From: Setaria digitata
Taxonomy: Eukaryota; Nematoda; Chromadorea; Rhabditida; Setariidae
Assembly (NCBI GenBank): GCA_003640385.1
Contig: RCAB01000006.1
Span: forward strand, 496,001-560,000
Direction: 5' to 3'
DNA: 64,000 nt
The translations under genes were made by a program, and so were the position numbers. Under the pieces are notes generated by a model. That model saw nothing but the letters and a program-made list of their open reading frames with translations, searched no databases and had not been told where the DNA came from. The stretch's first letter is position 1; every line of letters begins with the position of its first letter. Positions 53,001 to 64,000 of this stretch are shown here, in pieces.

Positions 53001-56000
53001 AAAGCGATGTGGATAAGGTGAATGGAATAAAAAAATTTGAAATGGACAAGTTTTTGCCATAATATGGATTTTAAGATATTCTGGCGCATAAGAAAAAGGA
53101 AAATTGAGTTGTAAATAGACAGCAACTTGTGTTAGCTCAAGATGAATGGACTAGAGGAAGAGGCCGGAGCAGATTAGACCGAAAAGGGATAAGGGAGGCA
53201 GGGTGAAATGAATTCGTTGGAACTGATCGTTGAAAAGAAAAGTTGGGGATAGGTTACAACACAATATGCTAAAATATAACCACTAGAAGGGTTGAGGGGT
53301 TGTATTCTTCAGTTCCCTTCGCTTATAGGCCAAATGTTGCTTGGATTTGGACCAACTGCTTTCCTCGTCCTATTTTACAACATCGTTTATATCCACTGGC
53401 AGCAGCAGTTTTGTCCACTTGCTAACAACCGCAAAAGCTAATGAATGCAACCTTTTAAATGGCATTCTTTAAATTGTGCTATCGTTGGAGTCCCTAAATT
53501 CAAATATTTCTTTTGAAATTCCTTTACCTTCTTATCAGTTCTCCTGAGAATCAACTATGAATGCTCGCAGTGCATTTTGAGTCTAGCGCTAACGGAAACC
53601 GTTTCCTGCAGATGGGCAAATGATATTAAGCCTCATTATTTCACGTCTCAAAACGCTGGCCTTCCATTAGCAGAAGGTAAAATAAATGACAGGTATTATT
53701 GGCTTTTTATGGAGGCTGATGGTTGCGTTTTTTCTTCAAATACGCAGTACTTCAGAGAGGAAAAAGTAAAGGAAATAAGAGGACAGACAAAAACAGTTAA
53801 AGCTAGATCATAACCTAAAATTTGCTTGAATTTAATATCAACCTGTATAAAAACTGAATTATTTGCTTCAAAGTGAAGATTTATTGGCACTAAAAGTGAT
53901 AATCTGGAATTTGGTTCCAAAACTTCAAATTTTGTGCGTAATTTAGTAAGTTCCGCTTTTTAGTTTACAAAGTTTAAAACATCGATGCTAACAAACTATC
54001 GACGTAATTCCACTCCCCAGAAGACTCTTCAAGAATACAGATGTCTAGTCAGGAAGGTGAAGAAATATATTTCTAAGTGTTGTTTCAAATATTACGATTC
54101 GTTTTAATTTGAAAACACAAATAATAGCAGCTCTCAATTTCTCATAATTTTTGCGATCAAAAAAAAAATAGACTAGTTCAGTGTTTTCTTTCAGAAGATG
54201 AGACAGATTTGTGTCCAAAAAAAAATTGTTTGAGTAGTTATATTAAAAAGACTAAACTTTTTTATCCAACCATTTTGCTGCATTCTTTTTTGCTCTTTCT
54301 GGAATGTGAGATCATTAATACTTCTGGGATCGAATAATCCACTTTGCATCGCCCTACTATCATTTCTCGAAAAAATTAAGAACTCGACATCATCAAATTA
54401 TAATTCTGATGAGATAAAGAGAGACAGTCTTTGTTAATTTGCGATCGTCTAAAAGTTGGTGGTCTCCAAACTTTAAAAGAAAAGAGCTGTACATGCAGCA
54501 GCAGTTTAAAATGTTTAACAAACAATTAAAAGTGCTAAACTCTTGAAACCTCTTATTACGTAAATCCTGGTTTCTTCGAACCAATTAAATAATTTAATTA
54601 ATTAAATAATTCATCCCTTTTGGTAACCGTAGAAAAATAACAAGTTTTCGGAGGTTGAAAAGAAGAAATTTTGAGAAAAAAAAGTGTTTACTCAGAGGAA
54701 TTTAATTGCATAATGAGGTATTTCAATCAATAAAAGTACTCAGAATAAATATAAGAGTCCAAAAACTGTACGGAAATTTATCGGTTAGAGGGTTAGAGTC
54801 AGTTTGTTTTTACCAGTCGGTTATGGAAGGAAGAAACACAAAAATTTTTTTGAATATAGCCTCTGGAAATTACCATTATATTTCTTTCGAGCTTGATAGG
54901 TCCCTCTTACACGGTATTTGGCAATCGTTGGATCAAAAACTTTTCCATGGTGAGATTGAAATTTTATTAACGCAGAGTTAAACTGTTTGAAAAAACTAAA
55001 TTTCTAAGTAGTCATTATGACAAGTAATGGAGAGTGCCAGCAAATTTATGTAACTGATTAAAAAAATTGATCCATACTCGTCAACTAACACGTGAAAGAA
55101 ACGAAGCTTATGAAGCTTATCCAAAATTTAAAAACTTGAAATATCACTTCTAAATAGGTCAAAATAAGGAAGCGAATTAAAAAATTTGTCGACCAGAAAT
55201 TACTGACATAAAATGCCTTTATCAAGCAATCAGCATAAAACGCCTAACTCTATCACAATAGAATTCATATGTTATCTATTTCTGAGTTCCAGCTTTTCCC
55301 TTTTAAAAATTTTTCAATCCACGAAGAATAAGTTCCAGTTCTTTTTCTGACAGTATTGAGCAATGGGTTGCAAATAGATAACATGGCCAGTGAAGCAAAC
55401 ATTCTTCAACGATGGATCGGTCCACTTCACCCATTCTCCATTTTTGTTCCCAAAAGACTATTTGCTTTCCCCTTTTCCTTTTTTCCTTTATTCCTAAATT
55501 AAACTTGCCGATGCTTCTATTAAAACAGTACTAAAAAACCTGCTCTCAAATTTTAACTTGTATAAACTAAAATTCATTTATCCGAACTTCAATATCTAAA
55601 AGTAGAAAATATTTTTTGGACAGCAAATTGTATTCATCATCTTTTTTGTCGCCTACAAAAATTTATCATCATCCTATGTATTATTCTCGAAATAGATTTG
55701 CCAATGAATTCTTTAATCGTGCTGAAGTTAAATTATAATAGCACAATATATTAAGGAATTTTGATTCGTTAATGAATCTGAAAATATTGTCTTATTGATG
55801 ATGGTATGTTAAGACTTCTTAAGCTATGGTACATTAATTTCCAATTTTGCATAATTGTTTTTTACAGCTGCATCATTACTCACCCATCTTCCAAAACTTT
55901 ATTTCAGATCTGGTTTTGTGACTTTTTAATTAGATAAAGAACAGCTATTATGTAATCGGAAAAGTTGCTTTTCAGTAATGTAATTGGAATGCAAGCAGTA

Positions 56001-58962
56001 ATTTTCACGCTGATGACGGATGCCGGAAGCTAACAAAAGCTTGAAACAGGATGGAAAGAAAATTAAGAAAAAATTTTCAAATTCATATGTACACTGTCGT
56101 TATTCCTTTAATAAAGGGCATTGTCTCTTACGCACCCACCGATTTTCTGCTTCACTTAAATCTCATTTTGAAGTATTGTCAGTATTTTTAGTACTGCACT
56201 TTTTAGAGCCATCAATCTTAAATTTAATTTTTGTTGATTCTTGCGATTAGTAATTTCTCCTTCAACAATATGGAAGAAATGTAATCTGCTGAAGGGATAA
56301 TTGGGCCTTAAAGTTATTTGTTTACGAAATATTATGTTATATGGCATATTGCGCTGCTTGTTGTCCAGGATCAGTCATACTATGAATTCGGGTAGTTATC
56401 ACAAGTACAATAGAACTTGATTCACTTTCTTAATGAGTGATTGTGAGTTGCTAAATTTTAAGGTTCAGCCTCGTGAAACGCTTTCATCCTTTAAAAGGCC
56501 GGATGAAATTTCAAAAATTCCTATCAATCATTTGATTAATAGTTGACCATTTATATGTAGTAGATAGTAGTTTGAAGGACACAGAAGTGCAATTTAAAAA
56601 AAATACGACTTGTAACGATATGGGCAAAATTTAAGGCGACAATAGTAGTACTAGAACATAACTAATAATATCAAATACATTAGCTTTGTTTAAGTCTGAC
56701 TCTTACCAAGATAAGGTCATCTGTATTTTACAACATTCAGTTGTTCCTTCCTATTTAAGCAGAAAGGATTATCACCCCATTAAACTTTTTCAATTTCGTT
56801 TTAAAAAACTGTTAAAATATTTTAATACCAGATATAATTGAGGGGTTACATAGAAGTTTGAAAATCTATGCTAGACTGACTAAGCCCTCATTTTGATTGT
56901 TTAAAAAAAAAAAAATCTCGGAAACATCTTTTGAGATCTCTAATGCCATATGTATTAAAAACGATAATTCAAAGAATGCGTGATGCTTCCCATTGAACAT
57001 TTTGTTATTTACTACTAAAACACTGTCTTCTTAAAATTTGAACATGAGATAATTTCAATATGTAGTTAAGAGAAGTTGAAAACAATAAGTTTGCCCACAG
57101 CAGAAAAAAAATTCAGTTAAAAACAAATTGCTTCATTATAGGTTGATTATTTTACATAGAACATTTAATTTTCATCTTCCCATTTGATTCTCGCAGAAAT
57201 AAAAGCGTTCTTTTTGATGTTTTTCTTTAGATCAGCTCAGATTCTAGTTTAACCATGTTGATTTTCTCATTTAAAATTTTGAATTTTCGAACAGAAAGTC
57301 GATCACTTTTAAATTAAATAGATGTTGTTTCATTATTTTATGCATTTCAGTGCACGAATTAGTTTTAAGTATAAATTTTTAATTCTCTCTGGCACCACTT
57401 CATCACGAATTGCTGAAAAAAAACCAATCGCAAAATGTTGCCTAAATGAGTTGGTCCAGTCTAATTATTTTATCCAATTATTATTGACTAAAATAATCAT
57501 CTTAATAGATTTTACTAGCTGTTCTTTGTTGAAATTGTTATAGACAAGGAGATGTCCTTTATCTCAGGATCACTGAATATTTAGAACATCATTTAGAACT
57601 TTCTGACCATCTACTGCCGGGAATAGGCAAATCTTTAAATCCAAATCAGTGTTTGATGGAAATTAGTTTTTAACTTTTAAAATCAAGGCTCGTCGAACAA
57701 GAAAGCAAATCAAAATTTTAGTTTCTCTATATTCATCTGTTTTATTTCAACTCGACATAGTACATAATATGTCAAAAATTTCGTTGTCTAGCCATTCGAT
57801 TCTCTTTCAAAAATGATCAGTGACTACTGGTCAAATACACATGTAGCCGTCCTATACATTACGGGTTTCGAGGTTCCATGTACAAAATTTACATCAGCCA
57901 CATAAAAAAGTAGATTGCCAGGGATGCCTACAGTAAACCCGAAATCAGGATGATGGTAATATGGGCTTAAAAACTGAACTGGCTTACAAAAAAAGCAAGA
58001 GCATTGTGGCTAATATGCTTCCTAAACCACATATTAAAATGGCTTAATGTGCAAAAAACAAATCTCGTCCAATACTGAAACATTTTAAAAATCTCATACT
58101 CCACGATTATGCACAATGATATATCATTAAATTTTGCAATATACTATCATACATTAATGCCACCTACCTAAGTTTTTCGCTATAACTGTAAAAAATATTT
58201 AAGAAATGCCCAAAAGGTTTTCTTGGTGATATGCAAGAATTTGCATTATGAAATTGACGGACATGATGATGATTCTGAAGTCACCTGTCATTAAGTATTT
58301 CATTAAGTATTATTTCTTTATTAATTATTTCATTAAGTAAAAAATTGATTTCTTGGGGAAAAATATGAAACTTACACTATTACATTACATAGAACTTTAA
58401 TAGTTTCCATATTTTCAAACACTGATGAGCATCTACATTAAAAAAATACAATTAATAACTTTAATCTTAAATATGATTCTTATCATTTTCACTGATAGTT
58501 TTAAAACAAGGGAACGGAAAATTAATTCTATTTCAATAATGTCAAGACTTTGTCTGCAATGAAACTGTTGACCGATAGAATGACAATTTTGGAATAAAAT
58601 GAAATAATATAATTAATAAATAACAATAAAGTAAAAGAAAGTGCAATAATATTGTAATATATAAAATAAAACCAAATTTTCATAAATTGCATCTTTTGTT
58701 ATTAGTATCATTGTAAACCACTGGGTATTCATTACACAGAAAACTTCAATGATAGATTGGAAGGTTCAAATTGGAGATTTTCAAGTTATCAGCACTACAT
58801 TAATAAATTCGAAACTTTCTACGGCAAGTGATAAGTAGGTGAGAGAATCATCTTTTTACTTCAGCTCAAAATATCGCTTTAGCATTAACGCGATTTTTGT
58901 AAATTATATCTTTTATGAAATCAAATGGATCATTCTCAGTGCGAGAATAATTGTATTTTACG
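47057..58962. other. Gene-poor region upstream of the SYG-2-like gene
   Basis: About 12 kb, very AT-rich, with frequent A and T runs. The longest open frames (52697-53125 minus, 54706-54981 plus, 48347-48634 minus) have no splice-supported neighbours and no family resemblance that I recognise. I found no convincing tRNA B-box or known microRNA. It may be the extended regulatory region of the SYG-2-like gene, or introns of a gene outside the window. Confidence 0.5.
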
Positions 58963-59097
58963 ATGACGGAAAGTAGCCGCTGCCTATGCCGCAGTATCGT
59001 AACTTTAGGTGTAGTATTGCGGTTGTTGGTGTTGGTATATCAATTGTTTGCAGCGATTGTAAGTGTTATGGTAGTCTTCATGTCACTGCAGTGCTAA
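58963..59097 (+). other. Small hydrophobic ORF (44 codons) or first exon
   Basis: ATG 58963 to TAA 59095-59097 encodes MTESSRCLCRS followed by a long hydrophobic core (IVTLGVVLRLLVLVYQLF). A consensus donor, GATT|GTAAGT, lies inside at 59059/59060, so this could also be a signal-anchor first exon. It is locally richer in G+C than its surroundings. I do not recognise the product. Confidence 0.25.
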
Positions 59098-61599
59098 GCA
59101 ATCATACTTATGAGCAAAAGTATCACTTCATATGACGAAGCAGATACTTAGCACTCAACACTCATTAATATGCTTGCTCCCTTCCTAACTTACGGATATA
59201 ATAGTGGAATAATCCAAACTTAAGGAAATAATTTTATCACCAGAAATGATTCCTTCAAGACTAATTCCTTTTCATTTTTTTTGTTATTTATATCATTAAG
59301 TCATTACAGAAGGAAAAAAGGAATTATCTCCAGCAGTCATACAGTCGATGATACATTTCGCTACAGTTGTGGGAATGAATAGAAAGGAAACAGTTTCGAC
59401 TTGATATGCGATTGATGGAACAAGCACGATAAAATCAAGATGTATTAAAATTTGGCACTTTCCAACCATGATTGGTATTTTTTTATCTTCACGCTTCCTG
59501 GTTAACAATGAGCAAAAGTCACAATCACATAGCTGAAGTTCAAATCTGAAGTGTACAAAGTTATAATGGGTTTCTGGATCTCTGCATATATTCTTTAATT
59601 TAATCCTTCTTTTTTAATTTAATCTAATCCTTCGGTTTATACTAACATTGCGATTTTCAGAAATTGTTTTTTTTTGAATTCCTGCCTCGAAAAAGATTTT
59701 TCTTAGTAAATAACAATGTACTGCTAACTATCAAGTTTTTTTTTTTTTTTACTTTTCCTATATCTCTTAAACTTTAAAAAGTTCTGTATAACCAAAAAGA
59801 AAAACTATAAATAATTTAAAACAAGCTTTTTATTTTTCAGTGGTAAAAAATTGAACTTCTATCCAGAAAACTGAAAGTATGAAAAAATATCATTAGGTTG
59901 AATTTAAATTCCGGTCGTCCTAATAATCTCACGTATTTAAATAAAAATGACAAGTAAAACGTCTTTAAAGATAAAGGAAGTTCATGAAACTCTTCTGATT
60001 TGGGGAATTAAATTAACTGAAAAAATTTTTTATCAACATATGTGCTATATCAAAATCAGTTCTTTCCAGCAAAGTTTGACCCTCCAAAATGTTTTACTTT
60101 TACTGAGACTACAAAATTTCCACTTTCATTTTTAAGAAAATTTGTGTTCTTGAAACACATCAGTTTATCTTCTGTTTCAAAATAAACTTTCAATTCAACT
60201 ATAACTTGTGAACTTAAGAAAATAAAGTGCCACGTTGATTTTGATTTCTGAATTACAGCTATCGTGGGTTTTTTACTAAATTGAGGAAACTTTAAACTTG
60301 TTGTATCGGAAAATTTCAAGATTTCCCTGAACATGAACAAGAAGAACATGGATTGACATTTTTTTGACAACAATAGAAGATAACAGAAGCTAATAACGAA
60401 ATAACACCTTCAGAAATCTGTTTGTATTATAACAGCCTTTCTAAATTTTAAACAGATTTATTTAAAAAAAAAAAAAAATTATTCGCCTAATTTTCTTTGA
60501 AGTTCAACAATTTTTCATTTGTTCTGTAGAGACCTATGCCGGGAAAATTCAGAGAGCTTCCTGAGTCTGGTATTTCATGCTGCTGACACTTCTTGTTCGT
60601 ATTTATTTTCATTTCGCTTAACGTATTGTTGCAAGTTTTGAAAACATTCAGTTATGGGTATCTAAAACAATATTACTGGGACAAATTATATATCATTTAA
60701 ATAAAAATTTAATTTGAACAATAACAGATGCAGAAGTTCAGAGGATAAAATTTTAGAATGTTTTTCATTGTTTTTCATTATGTTTTTTTCAGAACTTTTC
60801 GCAAAAAGATAGTGGAAAAAAGTTAAAGTTTTGCTTGATGGCTTTTCAGAATTTGAATTGTCAGGTCATAATAACTGTAGCAATAGAGAAAGTAAATCTC
60901 ATCTGAAAAAGGGGTCAGCACTTTACTTCCTCAGTTGTCAAATTTGCGAATATTTTTTCTTCCGTGCATATAGATTCATTCCAAGAAAGTAAAGGAAAAG
61001 CAACAAATTTGTCCAGTTGTTGGTTCTGGGCACTTAATATTAATAAAAGACATTTCGGCCAGTTATTCTGTACAGTAAATTTCCCAGTGGTGAAAAGAAA
61101 TCACGGCGTGACGCCTTGAATTCCTGCAGGATACAATAACAGTAGCAGGCAGAGCGTTCTGTTCAATTCGCTATTATTTCCGACACTGTTTTCTTGATAA
61201 TGTGTTCCGTTTTTTGGCAAGTTTCTTGTCAGTTTTTTCAAATGTACCCATTTACCGTACCTACAGTTTTCACATAGCCATTATTGTTCTTCAATGTTAA
61301 TTTACCTTTTCTCAACAAAAATTTCAAGGATTCAGGCTTACACTTTGTTTATCAACAGAATCAGGCCCACTTTGTTTATCAAGCACGCACTTTCACAGTA
61401 ATCGTGGAATTAGTTCTGGAAGTTTCGTGAATTCATATTAGAATAATAGCAAGCATTTATAACATTCTAAGCGAGTTGGTTAAATGATGCTTATCGTAGG
61501 CTACGGGAGAAATGGAAAAAAATGAAATGAAGGGATAGCGCGGAATGATTCAGGATTATTTGACAAGTATATGATTGATCTTGAAGATGTGAATTTAAG
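59098..61599. other. AT-rich region without supported genes
   Basis: Only short unrelated open frames, for example 60373-60056 on the minus strand. Nothing in them or around them resembles a known domain or exon chain. Confidence 0.5.
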
Positions 61600-62031
61600 T
61601 AGAAATATCTGCAGTTGATTCGTGTTGTGTTGTTTGCGGGGTAAGGCCAGTGAATTTTAAAAGAAGAGAAGGGAGAGCGTTTCTCCGGGGTTATGAACCT
61701 TTTCGTTTGCGGAAAATGACTAAATATGTCGGACGTCCGTCGGACGGTCGGTGACGGTAAGATGATTTCCACCGGTGATCTTACTCTTCTTTTCCCCTCT
61801 CATCTTTTGCAGTCTCATCAGAACTCCGAACTCTTGCTACCCCTTTCCAGTTTACACTCATTCCCGATTCATTCGTTTATCTTCAAGGCCGAACCAAATC
61901 ATTTCATTCGCCCCGATAAAGGCAAAATGGAAATCAGTGCACCCGGAGGAGACGAGGACAGAATCCATTTTATTCTCGCTCTTGCTCCAGTTTTCGTGCT
62001 CTTATCCTTGCGTAACCTCTATCCGAATAGT

Positions 62032-62055
62032 GGCCACGGCCACGGCCACGGCCAC
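62032..62055. repeat. (GGCCAC)4 hexanucleotide repeat
   Basis: Four perfect GGCCAC units, unusual for their G+C content in this AT-rich region. Confidence 0.92.
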
Positions 62056-62144
62056 CTTCTTTTCCCCTCCGGTAGCAATCACCACCACACCACCACCGTA
62101 TACATCCTTCCACTGAGAAATGAAAGTTTTCCATCGTGTAGACA

Positions 62145-62214
62145 TATGCATACGTACATACATACATACACACACATACACACATATACACACACACACA
62201 CACATACATACACA
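62145..62214. repeat. CA/CATA-rich microsatellite
   Basis: An imperfect array of CATA, CACA and TACA units over about 70 bases. Confidence 0.9.
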
Positions 62215-62250
62215 ATCATAGACTCAATAAAAGCGAAATTGCGATGAACT

Positions 62251-64000
62251 TGAATGAAAAGTTTGTGCTGTCCCATTAAAAATTGTGCTTTCATTCCAGG
62301 ATACATTTACTACATACTGATCTTTTCAAGGTGAATTATGCCCTCCCTACATTCACTTCCAAATTCAGATTCAAATCCGATTTGGTCCAGGAGTTAATCC
62401 GAGGGCCTTGAAGGACCAGCTAACTAGAGATCAGTGTTTCCTGTGAAAAGATGAAAGAAAAAAAGTGATCTGCTGAAATCCACGAAATATTTATGCTTAG
62501 ATGAACAATCAAACATTAACTCAGTTCAGGAAAAACTTCATTGTATTGATTCCAAAAAGATCTTGATCCAAACTAGCATCTTTAGAGGATAGAAAAAGGT
62601 GAAGACGAAGATAGACCGCCATGACTGTCCTTCTTTCTCATCATCCACTCGCACGATTTTTTTTTTTAAGAAATGATAAAAATTATGGCTGAATTGATAC
62701 TATTCGTATGATTTTAGAACTAATCAAAGTTTAAAAGCAGCCAGATGAACTGGGGAATAAATATTTCTTAAAGTTGTTTTGATAACTAGAAGGCATGGAA
62801 AGCACATTGTCCTGTTTTGTCCACCAAACACTCAACTGGCTCCAATGCCGGCGAGAAAACGTGATACCAAAAATTCAGGGAAAATCAAACTAATTATCTC
62901 AAGGGACTGCAAAAGATACAATTTTTATTTTCTAGAAAATTGTAATCTACAAGAAGTGAATATCAGCCATTCGACATTTCTCTCCATTTAGTAAATTGGG
63001 TGTGCAAAGTCTTGGCTACTTTTATAGGAAATAGTTTACCACATATTATTTCAGCCACAATTGCAGATTTTTTGGGCCTGGACTTCTTCGATCAACAGAA
63101 TGGATTAACTGAGAGACCAGGAAAGTGTAATTATTAGTCGGTTGTAATCAGTAACGAACATCCCTTATTTTCTATCCACAGATCAAGAGTTGAAGAGAAG
63201 TATTAGCTGGAAAGAACTAGAAAATCGTTGGATATATAAATAGCTGACACGCACGAACAAAAGATTGGAATTCGCTGATTTACTATATATATCTTTCCGT
63301 AGAATTTTACTGATATTCTAGTGACTGCTAACTGAGATGTTCATTTACAACGACTACAACCAGTTCACTATTTCTAGATAAAAAGCCTTACAGTAGGCTG
63401 TAAGATTTAGAGCAAGATCTGTAATGGAATAAAAAGATCCTGTTTTTTGTCATTAGTCTAAATTTTTTCCTTTATATTTACATCCAGAGCTAACTACTCG
63501 AAAAGTTTTTCGCATGTACCATGCATGCATAGATCACGGGATACACCTGTAATTCACAAAAATTATTTTCATCCACCATTCTAGTCTTAAAAAAATTGAC
63601 TTTCGAAGGGGGCAGTTATCAAAAGCATCGTTCTGCCAGAGAAACCTTTGAAGAAAAGTCTAAAAGCACAGCAAGACATGCATATGTTCAACAGCTGTCC
63701 AACATGGAAATAGTTCTAGAGCTTCAGTTCTGTATGAATTAAATCGAGCCAGATATAATGTCACTTCAATGGGACAAATCGTAATCTTCTCATTGCACAG
63801 AGCTAAAATTTTAATCAGCTATCGCTTGTATCTTTTCTGTGAACCTGATGTGACTAAGGTATCGTCCAGCCAGCCAAAAACCAAGCAAACAAATGAAAGA
63901 AGAAACAAAGTGACGGAACAATAAAATTAGGTGATGAAGTGATAAAACAATATTAGTGTATTGTCATCATCATTATCCATCAACATCATCATCATGAAGT
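62251..64000. other. AT-rich window end without supported genes
   Basis: No exon chain was found. A 70-codon open frame at 62779-62991 (plus) has no recognisable features. The window ends in an imperfect (CAT)n run at about 63964-63996. Confidence 0.5.

Larger units (their letters stand above)
61600..62250. other. Less AT-rich island with low-complexity repeats
   Basis: The stretch has overlapping open frames on both strands, the longest being 61726-62247 plus (173 codons). The frames are open largely because of (GGCCAC)4 at 62032-62055 (read as Gly-His repeats) and CA/CATA repeats at 62145-62214 (read as Thr-His-Thr-Tyr). That does not support a real protein. A promoter or 5' end of a gene beyond the window is possible. 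Confidence 0.35.

Noticed and set aside
52697..53125. 142-codon minus-strand open frame rich in Phe, Leu and Ser.
   Set aside because: The composition matches translated A-rich DNA; it has no splice context or conserved pattern.
54706..54981. 91-codon plus-strand open frame.
   Set aside because: It looks mildly protein-like but has no splice signals, no neighbours and no known motif.
61726..62247. 173-codon open frame, the second longest in the window.
   Set aside because: Much of its second half consists of (GGCCAC)n and CA/CATA repeats, which keep frames open by chance; overlapping frames on both strands are equally open.

Overview
This is animal nuclear DNA, almost certainly from a nematode. 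It is AT-rich (roughly one third G+C by eye). Its genes are split into many short exons with GT..AG introns that mostly end in T-rich TTTCAG acceptors, some acceptors lie just upstream of start codons as expected for spliced-leader trans-splicing, and the gene families match nematode versions. A spirurid/filarial-like species fits the base composition, but I cannot fix the species. I rebuilt the genes by joining exons whose splice phases agree and whose protein family reads through. No bacterial operons, CRISPR arrays or convincing tRNA/rRNA genes are visible.

Layout. (1) About 2.66-7.14 kb, minus strand: an anion-type Cys-loop ligand-gated channel, traced from its signal peptide through M3; M4 was not found. 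(2) 8.83-22.40 kb, plus: a complete Slit axon-guidance ligand, 31 exons and about 1,427 residues (four LRR modules, six EGF, laminin G, EGF, C-terminal cystine knot). (3) 23.98-27.95 kb, plus: a complete degenerin (DEG/ENaC) channel, 16 exons and about 700 residues. (4) 30.00-31.17 kb, plus: a small Ly6/three-finger-like secreted or GPI-anchored protein whose 3' end lies in a 94-bp direct duplication. (5) 31.84-37.67 kb, minus: an unrecognised single-pass membrane glycoprotein of about 950 residues with a beta-rich ectodomain and a Ser/Thr-rich stalk. (6) 38.82-47.00 kb, minus: a SYG-2/nephrin-like adhesion receptor, 25 exons and about 1,272 residues (about nine Ig modules, one FN3, TM, about 190-residue tail). 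(7) 47.05-64.0 kb: about 17 kb with no exon chain I can support; it holds simple repeats and one small hydrophobic ORF.

The recognisable genes share a theme: neuronal wiring (Slit), synaptic partner choice (SYG-2/nephrin), and neuronal excitability (ligand-gated channel, degenerin). The most novel item is the membrane glycoprotein at 31.8-37.7 kb. Other notable points are recurrent splice acceptors ending GAG, GC-AG introns, microexons, and the 94-bp duplication that supplies the end of the Ly6-like protein.
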